A stretch of 64,000 nt of DNA from Streptomyces xinghaiensis S187 (GTDB taxonomy: Bacteria; Actinomycetota; Actinomycetes; Streptomycetales; Streptomycetaceae), in the NCBI RefSeq assembly GCF_000220705.2, contig NZ_CP023202.1, forward strand, positions 2,356,001-2,420,000, given 5' to 3'. Shown here in pieces: positions 8,939-17,633 of the stretch; within the stretch, counting starts at the first letter, position 1; each line of letters opens with the position of its first letter. The notes beneath the pieces were generated by a model that worked only from the letters and a program-made list of their open reading frames with translations, did no database searches and was not told where the DNA came from. Made by a program: the position numbers and the translations under genes.

Positions 8939-9294
8939 GATTCCCGCCTGCCGGTTCGCTCCGTGTCCTTCTGCCCTGCTCCAGCCGGCCCGGGGCCGGA
9001 TGCGGTGCGCGAAGCACCGGGGACGCGTCTTCCTCCCTGAGGACAACCTGCCACACTTCGGCCGTCGCCTCAGCCCGGATATCGGCGCCCACCACAGCTC
9101 TTTGCCGCGCGGACGGCCTCCGAATCCCTCTGGGCCGCATCCAACCATGTCCGCCGGGGTACCCGCGCCACGGCCCCGTTCACCCCGCTCCCGCCCCTCC
9201 TCGGCGCTCCGCGGCTCCGCCGCCCGGGCTCTCCGCAGCCCCGCCGCTCCGGCGTTCCGCCGCCCCGGTCCGACGGGGCCCGGCCCTCCGGCCG
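8939..9294. other. Gene-poor spacer
   Basis: 356 bases between the TPR gene start and the end of the degenerate HD gene. No gene is supported. The part from about 9175 to 9290 is made of imperfectly repeated GGCTCCGCCGCCC-like units and may form structure that ends the HD transcript. The promoter for the TPR gene should lie at about 8950-9050, but I cannot place it with confidence. Confidence 0.4.
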
Positions 9295-10653
9295 TCAGGG
9301 CCCGGCACCGCCGCGGGAGAGCACCCTGGCGAGCGCGTCGACGACCCGGGGTTCGTACTCCTCCCCGTCATCCCGCCGGAGCCGGTCCAGCGCCTCGGCG
9401 CCGGCGGGACGGCCGGCGCCGTCCGTCAGATCGTCGTAGGCGTCGACGGCCCGGATGATGCGGGTGGGCAGCGGCTGCTCCGGGCACGGGTCCGCCTGCC
9501 GCTCGACGACCACGGCCACCTCGGGCGGCACCCCGGTCTGCCGGACGACCGCGCCGCCGAGCCGGGCGATCCGGCGGCGGTCCTCGGCCGGGAGCTCCCC
9601 CGCCCCGCCGGGCGCGGGGTCCGGGAGGGAGAGCCGGCCGACGTCGTGCAGCAACGCCGCGTACTCGACGACGTCCAGCTCGGGCCCGGACAGCCCCAGT
9701 TCGCGTCCGACGTCCCGGCTGAGCGCGGCGACCCGGTGGGCGTGGCCCGCGGGGACACAGCCGGCGATCTCGGTGGCACGGGCGAGGGAGGCGATGGTCT
9801 GGCGGCAGGTGGCCCGGACGTCCTCATAGCGGCGGTAGGCGTACAGAGCCGGCAGCAGCGGCAGGCAGAAGGCTGGCAGCGCCCACAGGCCGGCGACGTC
9901 CACGGCCGGGGCCAGCAGGGCGCCGGTGCCGCAGACCGCCGCCGCGGGGGCCGCCCGCGCCCGCGGTTCCCCGGGGAACCGCGTCCCGGAAGGGCTTTCA
10001 CGCCGGGAGCGGGCGAACACGGCACGGAGCGCGGTGTCGCACTGCGCGGTGAGGACCGCGGCGAGCAGCAGGTACAGCGCCCGGCCCGGCCCGCCGCCGG
10101 TCCAGACGGGCAGTGCCTCCGGGTGGGACAGCGGCTGCACGCAGCAGGCGGCGAACCCGGCGGTCAGCACCCGGCGGCCCAGCCGGTCCCGGGCGTGCCG
10201 GGCGTCCACGGCGGCCCGGGCCTGCTCGACGGCCTTGGCGGCCCGGGCGTCCACGGCGGCCCGCCCGCCCCGGCCGCCGTCGCCGGCACGGGCGGACAGC
10301 ACCGCACCGGCCGGACCGGCCAGCCCGGCCATGAGGACGACCGCGACGGTCTGGAGCACCCCGGGGCCGTCCGGGCCACCGGGGTCCCCGGCCGCCGGGC
10401 CCAGGAACGCGTACCCCACCGCGCCGGCGGCGGCCAGCGGCGCGGGACCGCGCCGGTCCGGTCCGCAGCGGAGGAGCTCCCCGACGGCGATCAGCGCACC
10501 GAACGCGAGCGCGGTGCGCGGGCCCGTGACGCCCTGGGCGAGTGTCCGGCCGAGCGCCCCGGCCGCCAGCAGCGCGGCCGCCGCCAGAAGGAGAACGGCC
10601 CCGGCATCCGGGCGCGCCGCCCGGAGCTCCGCGGCCGCTCCGCCGGGGCTCAC
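9295..10653 (-). CDS. Membrane HD-domain protein with degenerate HD-GYP core
   Basis: 452 residues. About ten hydrophobic segments fill residues 15-275. A cytoplasmic HD domain follows, starting HAHRVAALSRDVGREL and containing LLHDVGRL at about residue 334. The HHExxDGxGYP motif of true HD-GYP phosphodiesterases is absent; the equivalent region reads VVVERQADPCPEQPLPTRIIRAVDAYDDLTDG. It probably does not hydrolyse cyclic di-GMP by itself and may regulate or dimerise with the HD-GYP protein encoded immediately upstream. The start codon overlaps that gene by 4 bases, so the pair is translationally coupled. Confidence 0.75.
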   Translation of the reverse strand: MSPGGAAAELRAARPDAGAVLLLAAAALLAAGALGRTLAQGVTGPRTALAFGALIAVGELLRCGPDRRGPAPLAAAGAVGYAFLGPAAGDPGGPDGPGVLQTVAVVLMAGLAGPAGAVLSARAGDGGRGGRAAVDARAAKAVEQARAAVDARHARDRLGRRVLTAGFAACCVQPLSHPEALPVWTGGGPGRALYLLLAAVLTAQCDTALRAVFARSRRESPSGTRFPGEPRARAAPAAAVCGTGALLAPAVDVAGLWALPAFCLPLLPALYAYRRYEDVRATCRQTIASLARATEIAGCVPAGHAHRVAALSRDVGRELGLSGPELDVVEYAALLHDVGRLSLPDPAPGGAGELPAEDRRRIARLGGAVVRQTGVPPEVAVVVERQADPCPEQPLPTRIIRAVDAYDDLTDGAGRPAGAEALDRLRRDDGEEYEPRVVDALARVLSRGGAGP

Positions 10654-12164
10654 CGGGCGACACCTCCGTGCGGGCCGCGGCCCGGTCCCCGCCGCTCCCC
10701 CGCGCCCGGCGCCTCCCGCGCCTCCGTCCGGCCGCCGGACGCGGCCGTGCGCGACGGGGGCAGGCCCCCTCCGCGTCCCGGCCGCGCCTCGGTGTGCACC
10801 GCGGCCGCCGGATGCCAGCCGTGCCGTTCCAGCGCCCGGCAGAGCGCCCGCACCATGCGCGGGTCGAACTGGGACCCGGCGCAGCGGCGGAGTTCCGCGA
10901 CGGCCTCGCCGACCGGCCGGGCCCGCCGGTAGGAGCGGGTGGAGGTCATGGCGTCGAAGGCGTCGGCGACCGCGACGACCCGCGCCGATTCGGGGATCCC
11001 GTCGCCGCTCAGCCCGTACGGATAGCCGCGCCCGTCCAGCCGCTCGTGGTGGTGGAGGATGGCGGCGCGCGCCTCCTCCAGGAAGGCGATGCCCCGCACC
11101 ATCTCGTCCCCGTACTCGGGATGGAGCTGGATGAGGCGGCGCTCCTCGGGCGTCAGCGGCCCGTCCTTGCGCAGCAGGCGGGTGGGGACGCCGATCTTGC
11201 CGATGTCGTGCAGCACGCCGGCGAAGCGCAGGGCCTCCAGCCGGTCACCGGCCAGGCCGAGTTCGCGCGCGATCAGGACGGAGGCGCGGCCGACCCGCTC
11301 GCTGTGGCCGCGGGTGTAGCGGTCCTTGATGCCGACGGCCTGGACGAGGGCGCGGATGGTGGCCTGGTGGGCGGTGTGCTCGTGGTGGTACCGGGCGAGC
11401 ACCCAGCCGGAGAGCGACATCGGCAGCAGCGCGGCCGCCGCCGTGACGGGGCCGTACGGGCTGTGCCACAGGGCCGCGGCGAGCAGCCCGGCCGGGCCGT
11501 GCAGGAGATGGGGCGGCAGGGTGCGCGGCAGGCCGCGGGAGGCGTCGCGGGCCGGCAGTCCCTCGGCCGTGACGAGGATGCCCCAGTCCAGCAGGGCGAG
11601 CACCAGGCAGTAGGCGCCGGCGCCGGCGGCCGCGGGAAGCAGGGCACCGGGGACGTCACCGGCGCCGAGGGGCCCGCCGGCCGCGTCGCCGGCGGCCCGC
11701 GCGTGGACGTGGGCCGCGGCGCAGGTGGCGAGGGAGAGCCGTACGGCGTTCCAGAGGCGGCGGAGCCGCACCGGCCGCCGCTCCACCCGGCCGGCGAGCG
11801 CGCCGGGCACGGGGACGAGGGCCGCGGCGGCGGGCGGCAGCAGAAACGCTCCGGCCAGCAGGATCGGCGCGAAGCTCCCCGCGGCGGACGGAAGGCCCGT
11901 CCGCACACGGCCACCGCCCGGCGCGGCCGCGTGCCCGGTGGCGCCGAGGAACGGCGGGAAGCCGGGAAGGGGGAGCCGGGCGAGCCCGCCGCAGAGGGCG
12001 TAGAGGGCGGCGAGCAGGGCCACGGCCGCCCACGGGGTGCGGGCCCCGGGGAGCAGCGCGGGGGCGGCGGACACCGCGGCGGCGAGCGTGACGCAGAACA
12101 GATACGCGCGCGCCCCCCGTGGCACCACTCGCATGGAGCGTCCTCCCGCCGGTCCCGCGCCCAC
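10650..12164 (-). CDS. Membrane HD-GYP domain protein, predicted cyclic-dinucleotide phosphodiesterase
   Basis: 504 residues with an N-terminal multi-spanning membrane region (about 1-265) and a C-terminal HD-GYP domain. The catalytic signature is complete: GHSERVG, LHDIGKIGVP near residue 317, HHERLDGRGYP near residue 370, and VADAFDAMTSTRSYR. Proteins of this family hydrolyse cyclic di-GMP or related nucleotides. The membrane part has no recognised ligand domain. The gene lies just downstream of rsrA on the same strand (gap 120 bases) and leads a two-gene unit with the degenerate HD gene. Confidence 0.85.
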   Translation of the reverse strand: MGAGPAGGRSMRVVPRGARAYLFCVTLAAAVSAAPALLPGARTPWAAVALLAALYALCGGLARLPLPGFPPFLGATGHAAAPGGGRVRTGLPSAAGSFAPILLAGAFLLPPAAAALVPVPGALAGRVERRPVRLRRLWNAVRLSLATCAAAHVHARAAGDAAGGPLGAGDVPGALLPAAAGAGAYCLVLALLDWGILVTAEGLPARDASRGLPRTLPPHLLHGPAGLLAAALWHSPYGPVTAAAALLPMSLSGWVLARYHHEHTAHQATIRALVQAVGIKDRYTRGHSERVGRASVLIARELGLAGDRLEALRFAGVLHDIGKIGVPTRLLRKDGPLTPEERRLIQLHPEYGDEMVRGIAFLEEARAAILHHHERLDGRGYPYGLSGDGIPESARVVAVADAFDAMTSTRSYRRARPVGEAVAELRRCAGSQFDPRMVRALCRALERHGWHPAAAVHTEARPGRGGGLPPSRTAASGGRTEAREAPGAGERRGPGRGPHGGVAR

Positions 12165-12284
12165 GGCTCCGTGGGCGCGTCAGACCGGTGAGGATAGGAC
12201 GGCGGACGCCGGGAGGCAGGGGGTTCGGCGGATCGCGGGGGCCCGGGAGACCCCGATTCGTCCCTTCGGGTGAATCGGAGTCCG

Positions 12285-12668
12285 TCAGGCCGAATCGGCG
12301 CGGGCGGCGGCCGCGGAGGAGTCCGTCTCCCGGGAGTCCTCGGCCGTGCCGCAGGACCCGGGATCGCGCTCGGCGGGCCGGCGTTCCATCACCGGCTTCT
12401 CCGGGACGGCCTGACCGGAGCGGACCAGCTCGATCCGGCCCATGACCTTCGAGCGGAGGTCGGTGGGCACGTCGTCATGGCCGCAACAGCGCTTGACGAG
12501 CTTCTTCACGGCCTGCTCCAGGCCGTACTTCTCCAGGCACGGCGAGCACTCGTCGATGTGCGTCTCGAACTTGGCGCGGTCCCCGGCCGGCATTTCCTGG
12601 TCGAGAAACTCGTACAGGTGGTCGAGAATCTCCGAGCAGTCGATCTCGTGCGGGTTGCCGCAGCTCAT
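12285..12668 (-). CDS. rsrA: Zinc anti-sigma factor RsrA
   Basis: 127-residue redox-sensing anti-sigma factor that holds sigma-R inactive until thiol oxidation releases zinc. The cysteines and histidine fall at exactly the positions known for Streptomyces coelicolor RsrA: C3, C11, H37, C41, C44, and the later C61-C62 pair, with the HxxxCxxC zinc motif as HIDECSPC. The C-terminus is longer and more acidic/Ala-rich than the roughly 105-residue reference protein. The ATG overlaps the sigR stop by 4 bases, so sigma factor and inhibitor are translationally coupled. Confidence 0.96.
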   Translation of the reverse strand: MSCGNPHEIDCSEILDHLYEFLDQEMPAGDRAKFETHIDECSPCLEKYGLEQAVKKLVKRCCGHDDVPTDLRSKVMGRIELVRSGQAVPEKPVMERRPAERDPGSCGTAEDSRETDSSAAAARADSA

Positions 12669-13348
12669 GAGCCCGAGCCTTTCGAATCGTGCGACTCGCC
12701 CGGCGCAGCACCTGCACCGGCGGGGACGAGCCCGCGCTCACGGGCGTAGTCCTCCAGCAGGCCGCGCAGCTGGCGGCGGCCGCGGTGGAGCCGCGACATC
12801 ACGGTTCCTATGGGTGTCCCCATGATGTCCGCGATCTCCTTGTACGCAAACCCCTCGACATCCGCGAGATAGACCGCGATGCGGAACTCCTCGGGGATGG
12901 CCTGGAGGGCCGACTTCACGTCCGAGTCGGGCAGCCGGTCGAGCGCCTGCGACTCGGCGGAGCGCAGACCGGTGGACATGTGCGACTCGGCGCGGGCGAG
13001 CTGCCAGTCCTCGATCTCCTCGGCGGCGCTGCGCTGGGGTTCGCGCTGCTTCTTCCGGTACGAGTTGATGAAGGTGTTGGTGAGAATGCGGTACAGCCAC
13101 GCCTTGAGGTTGGTGCCCTCGCGGAACTGGTGGAAGGAGCCGTACGCCTTGGCGTAGGTCTCCTGCACGAGATCCTCGGCGTCCGCCGGGTTGCGGGTCA
13201 TGCGCAGCGCGGCGGAGTACATCTGGTCGAGGAACTGAAGGGCGTCCCGTTCGAAGCGGGCGTTGCGCTCCTCCGCCGTCTCGGCCGTACGACTGTCCTC
13301 GGCGCGGCCGTCTTCGGCCCCTGCGTCGGTCCCGGTGACCGGACCCAC
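12665..13348 (-). CDS. sigR: ECF sigma factor SigR, sensor of thiol-oxidative stress
   Basis: RNA polymerase sigma factor of the ECF type. Region 2 includes FLDQMYSAALRMTRNPADAEDLVQETYAKAYGSF, and region 4 ends in the helix-turn-helix EGFAYKEIADIMGTPIGTVMSRLHRGRRQL. The GTG at 13348, preceded by a GGAGG, gives 227 residues, the length of S. coelicolor sigma-R. The same frame runs on to an ATG at 13507 with a GAGGGA site, which adds 53 residues. This corresponds to the short-lived sigma-R-prime form known in S. coelicolor. The upstream promoter at 13571-13597 is a perfect sigma-R site, so the longer transcript is autoregulated. A TATCCT at 13401-13396, inside the extension, could serve a second promoter for the short form. 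Confidence 0.95.
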   Translation of the reverse strand: MGPVTGTDAGAEDGRAEDSRTAETAEERNARFERDALQFLDQMYSAALRMTRNPADAEDLVQETYAKAYGSFHQFREGTNLKAWLYRILTNTFINSYRKKQREPQRSAAEEIEDWQLARAESHMSTGLRSAESQALDRLPDSDVKSALQAIPEEFRIAVYLADVEGFAYKEIADIMGTPIGTVMSRLHRGRRQLRGLLEDYARERGLVPAGAGAAPGESHDSKGSGS

Positions 13349-13507
13349 CTCCTCCAGCGACGTGGCGGATCCGGATGCGGACCCGCTCGAATCGGAGGAT
13401 AGACGACGATGCCCTCCTGCCGCGGCTCCGGAGGGTGCGGGCAGCGTGATGCGCGACCACGTGGCTGTGCCGGTCTGCGGGCGCGCGGGGCACTGCGTCG
13501 AACCCAT
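13349..13507 (-). CDS. sigR: N-terminal extension of the long SigR isoform
   Basis: In-frame extension that turns the 227-residue sigma factor into a 280-residue form. It begins MGSTQCPARP and is rich in Ser, Gly and Ala. Its ATG follows a GAGGGA site 8 bases upstream and lies about 60 bases below the sigma-R promoter. In S. coelicolor the equivalent 55-residue extension makes an unstable, stress-induced isoform; I infer the same here from position and length. Confidence 0.7.
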
Positions 13508-13570
13508 GGAGAGGACTCCCTCGCTGAGGCGGTGACCGGCGGGCGGCCGGTCGGTGCGGACCTCCTCCAG

Positions 13571-13597
13571 AACACGGGACTCCCGCGCCGCATTCCC
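13571..13597 (-). promoter_or_regulatory. Sigma-R-dependent promoter of sigR-rsrA
   Basis: Exact match to the sigma-R consensus on the minus strand: GGGAAT (13597-13592), 18 bases, GTT (13573-13571). It lies about 64 bases before the long-form ATG, giving positive autoregulation of sigR. Confidence 0.9.
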
Positions 13598-13681
13598 GGT
13601 CCGTCCTCCCGGCGGCGCGGCCGCCTTCCCGGGTGGCGCGGGGTCTTCCCCAGCGGCACGACCGGCCTCCCCCGCGCGCCC

Positions 13682-14401
13682 CTACACCGTCGCCGGCGGG
13701 CCCTCCGGCAGCCGGTCGAGCCAGCCGGCGACGGCCTCCGCGAGGAGGCCGAGGGCCCGTTCCTGGGGGACCTCCGCCTTCTTCGGCACCGCGAAGCCGT
13801 GGTCGCCGCCGGGCACCACGGCGATCTCCGTCCCGGGCGGGAACTCCTCCGGGCGGCCGAACGGGTCCCTGGCCCCCTGGACGACGAGCACCGGCACCCC
13901 GGCTCCGGTCAGCTCCTCCGCACGGGACTTCTCCGGCCGGCCGGGCGGGTGCAGCGGGAAGGCCAGCGCCAGTACGGCGCGGGCCCCGAGCGTCCGCGCC
14001 GTACGGCAGGCGACGCGCGCCCCCGCGCTGCGTCCGCCCGCGACGACCGGCTGGCCGGGTGCGGCCAGCGCGGGCCGGAGCGCGGTCCAGGCGGCGTCGA
14101 GGGTCTTCGGGGCGGGGGCGAGCTTCTTGCCGGCCACCCGCCAGGGCTGTTCGACCAGCGCCACGGTGATGCCGCGGGCGGGCAGTGCGGCGGCCAGGGC
14201 CCGCAGGTCGCGCGCCTCGATGCCGCCGCCGGCGCCGTGCCCGAGCGCGAGGACCAGCCGGGGGTCGGGAGCCGGGTGCCAGGTGACGCGGGCGTCACCG
14301 GCGGGGGTGGGGACGGTCGTGATACCGGTGGTCCGGGTGGTGCCGGCCCGCTGTCCGCCGGCTGCCGTGGCCGGGGTCCCGGCCGGGGTGTCTGCTGCCA
14401 T
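13682..14401 (-). CDS. Alpha/beta hydrolase of dienelactone hydrolase/KANL3-Tex30 type
   Basis: 239 residues with an alpha/beta-hydrolase fold: oxyanion region LGHGAGGGIEARD near residue 55, nucleophile elbow GGRSAGARVA near residue 122, acid in VVQGARDPFG and histidine in GGDHGF. The sequence resembles the small cytoplasmic KANL3/Tex30-like family, whose substrates are unknown. The start has a GGAGG site 8 bases upstream. It is downstream of no obvious partner; the sigR promoter region lies just beyond its stop. Confidence 0.75.
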   Translation of the reverse strand: MAADTPAGTPATAAGGQRAGTTRTTGITTVPTPAGDARVTWHPAPDPRLVLALGHGAGGGIEARDLRALAAALPARGITVALVEQPWRVAGKKLAPAPKTLDAAWTALRPALAAPGQPVVAGGRSAGARVACRTARTLGARAVLALAFPLHPPGRPEKSRAEELTGAGVPVLVVQGARDPFGRPEEFPPGTEIAVVPGGDHGFAVPKKAEVPQERALGLLAEAVAGWLDRLPEGPPATV

Positions 14402-14434
14402 GCCGCCATCCTCCCCGGCCGGCCCGCTCCCGCG

Positions 14435-15253
14435 TCAGAAGAGGGTCTCCTCCTCGGGCGCGTCGAGCTCCTTCAGCAGCTCCGGGCCGTTGTTGCGGAC
14501 GTTGCTGACCTCGGTCGGCACCGGGAAGGCCCGGACGGTGCCGGGCGGGGGCGGGGCCAGCAGTTCACGCAGCCGGTCCGGGTCGGTGGTGCGCGGGTCC
14601 AGCCAGGCGTCCCAGCGTTCGGCGGGCAGCGCGAGCGGCATCCGGGGATGGATGTCGGCCAGCGCCCGGGGCCCGCTCCCGCCGCGGGCCCCCGGGAGCG
14701 GGGTGGTCTCGGCCTCGGTGGTGAGCACCGTGCACGTCACCCACCAAGCCCGGGGGTGGTCGTCGGGCAGCGTGCGGTCCCGCCAGAACTCGTACAGTCC
14801 GGCCATCGCCATCACGGAGCCGTCCACGGGGGTCACGAAGTACGGCTGCTTGCGCGGCCGCTTCTTGCGGCCCTTCTCCTCCAGCTCCCGCTCGGCGGCC
14901 CCGGTCGTCCACTCGTAGTAGCCGTCGGCCGGGACCAGGCAGCGCCGGGAGGTGAAGGCGCGGCGGTAGGCGGGCTTCTCGTGGACCGTCTCCGCGCGGG
15001 CGTTGATCATCCTCGCGGCACCCTCCGGGCTCTTCGCCCAGGACGGGACGAGCCCCCAGCGCAGCGTCCGCAGCTGCCGGACGGGGTCGGGGGCCTCCGC
15101 CTCCTTGTCCGGGCGCTCCAGGACCGCGTAGACGGTCTTGGTCGGGGCGATGTTGTAGTCGGGCGCGAGGGTCTCCGACGGGTCCCACTTCGCCACCCCG
15201 AAGGTGTCCACGAGTTCCGCCGGGTTCCGGCTTGCTGCGTATCGGCCGCACAT
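14435..15253 (-). CDS. SOS-response-associated (SRAP/HMCES-type) protein
   Basis: 272-residue SRAP-domain protein that covalently shields abasic sites in single-stranded DNA. It starts MCGRYAAS; after methionine removal the cysteine becomes the crosslinking nucleophile. Other family motifs are NIAPT, LRWGLVPSWA, NARAETVHEKPAYRRAF, RRCLVPADGYYEW and HPRMPLAL. The true start must be the ATG at 15253, because the cysteine has to be residue 2. It is transcribed divergently from the M50 protease gene, with about 60 bases between the starts. Confidence 0.92.
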   Translation of the reverse strand: MCGRYAASRNPAELVDTFGVAKWDPSETLAPDYNIAPTKTVYAVLERPDKEAEAPDPVRQLRTLRWGLVPSWAKSPEGAARMINARAETVHEKPAYRRAFTSRRCLVPADGYYEWTTGAAERELEEKGRKKRPRKQPYFVTPVDGSVMAMAGLYEFWRDRTLPDDHPRAWWVTCTVLTTEAETTPLPGARGGSGPRALADIHPRMPLALPAERWDAWLDPRTTDPDRLRELLAPPPPGTVRAFPVPTEVSNVRNNGPELLKELDAPEEETLF

Positions 15254-15314
15254 GAGTGCCAGACTGCCACGACGCACCGACATCACCGCAAGCACACCGA
15301 GGGACCGCTGCCCG

Positions 15315-16073
15315 ATGGACATAACCAGCCCCGGCGATCTGTGGGATCGCGTCACCGGCTCCCAGCCCGACCCGGCCTCCTGGCTGGTGCTCGCGACGGC
15401 GGCCGTCGCGCTGGCCGCCGTGCTGTGGCGGCCGGTCTGGCAGGTCGCGCGGAACGCCGTGACCATCGCCCACGAGGGCGGCCACGGGCTGGTCGCGCTG
15501 CTCACGGGCCGCCGGCTCGACGGCATCCGGCTCCACTCGGACACCTCCGGGCTGACGGTCTCCCGGGGGAAGCCCACCGGCGCCGGCATGATCCTCACCG
15601 CCGCCGCGGGCTACACCGCGCCCTCCCTGCTGGGGCTCGGCGGCGCCTGGCTGCTGGCGGCCGGGCACATCACCGCGCTGCTCTGGGGCGCGACGGGGCT
15701 GCTCGCCGTGATGCTGGTGATGATCCGCAACGCCTACGGGGTGCTGACCGTCCTGGTCACCGGTGCCCTCTTCTTCTGCGTCTCCTGGCTGACGGGTCCG
15801 GACGTCCAGGCGGTCTTCGCCTACGGCGTCGTGTGGTTCCTGCTGCTCGGCGGGGTACGGCCGGTCTTCGAGCTCCAGGCCAAGCGGCGCCGGTACGGCA
15901 GGCGGGGGCTGCCGTTCGGCACCGGCGGTACGGCGGCGGGCGGGGCACCGGACTCGGACGCGGACCAGCTCGCGCGGCTGACGCACGCGCCGGCGGCGGT
16001 GTGGCTGTTCCTCTTCCACACCGTCACCCTCTGCTCGCTGACCGGCGGCGGGCGCTGGCTGCTGGGACTGTGA
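15315..16073 (+). CDS. M50B-type membrane metalloprotease
   Basis: 252 residues and about six membrane helices. The zinc motif HEGGH is at residues 53-57, in AVTIAHEGGHGLVALLTGRRLDGIRLH, the arrangement of the M50B-like (PF13398-type) actinobacterial proteins related to site-2 proteases. The second-motif region is the loop NAYGVLTVLVTG. The start at 15315 is chosen because the upstream ATG at 15252 would overlap the divergent SRAP start. The substrate is unknown. Confidence 0.82.
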   Translation: MDITSPGDLWDRVTGSQPDPASWLVLATAAVALAAVLWRPVWQVARNAVTIAHEGGHGLVALLTGRRLDGIRLHSDTSGLTVSRGKPTGAGMILTAAAGYTAPSLLGLGGAWLLAAGHITALLWGATGLLAVMLVMIRNAYGVLTVLVTGALFFCVSWLTGPDVQAVFAYGVVWFLLLGGVRPVFELQAKRRRYGRRGLPFGTGGTAAGGAPDSDADQLARLTHAPAAVWLFLFHTVTLCSLTGGGRWLLGL

Positions 16074-16261
16074 CCGGGGTACGGACCGGCCACCGGGCCC
16101 GGGCGGGACCCGGGCGGGAGACCGCGGCGGACCGGCGGGGGACCCGCGCCGGACGGCCGGGAAACGGCCGGACGATCCATGATCCCCCTGACACCTTTCG
16201 AGCGCGTTGCGGCAGTTTTGTTGAAGTTTCCGGCATGCCGCGAGCCATTAAGGTGAGGCTT

Positions 16262-17620
16262 ATGACCGGTACCCCCGAGCACACCGCCCTCTGGCCCGCC
16301 CCGATCGCGTCCGGCCCCGTCGACGCGACCGTCACGGTGCCGGGCTCGAAGTCGGTCACGAACCGCGGCCTGGTGCTGGCCGCCCTCGCCTCCGAGCCGG
16401 GCTGGCTGCGCCGCCCGCTGCGCTCCCGCGACACCCTCCTCATGGCCGAGGCCCTGCGGGCCATGGGCACCGGCATCGAGGAGACCGTCTCCTCCAGCTC
16501 CGGCGACGACACCGGCGGCGAGGCCTGGCGGATCATCCCCGCCGGCCTGCACGGCCCGGCCGTGGTGGACGTCGGCAACGCCGGCACGGTGATGCGCTTC
16601 CTGCCGCCGGTGGCCGCCCTGGCCGACGGCCCGATCCGCTTCGACGGCGACCCCCGGTCCCACGAGCGCCCGCTGCACGGCGTCATCGACGGCCTGCGCG
16701 CCCTCGGCGCCCGCATCGACGACGAGGGCCGCGGCTCCCTGCCGATGACGGTGCACGGCGGCGGCGCGCTGGACGGCGGCAGGGTCGAGATCGACGCCTC
16801 CTCCTCCTCGCAGTTCGTCAGCGCGCTGCTGCTGTCGGCGCCGCGCTTCAACCAGGGGATCGAACTGCGGCACGTGGGGCGCGCCCTGCCCTCCATGCCG
16901 CACATCCGGATGACCGTGGACATGCTGCGCGCGGCCGGCGCCGCCGTGGACACCCCGGAGGCGGGCGGCGAGCCCGGCGTCTGGCGGGTCGCGCACAGCG
17001 CGCTGCTCGGCCGCGACCTCGTCGTCGAACCGGATCTGTCGAACGCCCAGCCGTTCCTGGCCGCGGCGCTCGTCACCGGCGGCCGGGTCACCATCCCCGA
17101 CTGGCCGGAGCACACCACTCAGCCGGGTGACGCGCTGCGCCGGATCTTCACCGAGATGGGTGGCACCTGCGAACTCACCTCCGAGGGCCTGACGTTCACC
17201 GGCACCGGCCGCGTCCACGGCATCGACGTCGACCTCGGTGACGTGGGCGAGCTGACCCCCGGCATCGCCGCCGTCGCCGCACTGGCCGACTCCGAGTCGG
17301 TCCTGCGCGGTGTGGCGCATCTGCGGCTGCACGAGACCGACCGGCTCGCGGCGCTCACCAAGGAGATCAACGAGCTGGGCGGCGACGTCAGCGAGACCGG
17401 GGACAGCCTGCGCATCCGGCCCCGCCCGCTGCACGGCGGGATCTTCCACACCTACGACGACCACCGGCTGGCGACCGCCGCCGCCGTCATCGGCCTGCGG
17501 GTCGAAGGCGTCGAGGTCGAGAACGTGGCGACCACCGCCAAGACCCTGCCGGACTTCCCGCGGCTGTGGACGGAGATGCTGAGCCCGGCCCGGGCCGCGG
17601 CCCCCGCCCGGAAGGGCTGA
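16262..17620 (+). CDS. aroA: 3-phosphoshikimate 1-carboxyvinyltransferase (EPSP synthase)
   Basis: 452-residue enzyme of the shikimate pathway that joins phosphoenolpyruvate to shikimate-3-phosphate. Motifs: PGSKSVTNRGLVLAALA near residue 27, GNAGTVMRFLPP, DGDPRSHERPLHG, the SSSSQFVSALLL substrate loop, LHETDRLAALTKE and TYDDHRLATAAAVIGLR. The ATG at 16262 follows an AGGTGAGG site at short spacing. rsgA begins 13 bases after the stop, so the two form an operon, a pairing also found in mycobacteria. Confidence 0.97.
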   Translation: MTGTPEHTALWPAPIASGPVDATVTVPGSKSVTNRGLVLAALASEPGWLRRPLRSRDTLLMAEALRAMGTGIEETVSSSSGDDTGGEAWRIIPAGLHGPAVVDVGNAGTVMRFLPPVAALADGPIRFDGDPRSHERPLHGVIDGLRALGARIDDEGRGSLPMTVHGGGALDGGRVEIDASSSSQFVSALLLSAPRFNQGIELRHVGRALPSMPHIRMTVDMLRAAGAAVDTPEAGGEPGVWRVAHSALLGRDLVVEPDLSNAQPFLAAALVTGGRVTIPDWPEHTTQPGDALRRIFTEMGGTCELTSEGLTFTGTGRVHGIDVDLGDVGELTPGIAAVAALADSESVLRGVAHLRLHETDRLAALTKEINELGGDVSETGDSLRIRPRPLHGGIFHTYDDHRLATAAAVIGLRVEGVEVENVATTAKTLPDFPRLWTEMLSPARAAAPARKG

Positions 17621-17633
17621 GGGACGTCCCGCG

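Noticed and set aside
13409..16261. Long open frame running into aroA from far upstream
   Set aside because: It overlaps sigR, the hydrolase, SRAP and M50 genes on either strand and has no protein-like content. It is open only because stops are rare in this GC-rich DNA. aroA starts at 16262.
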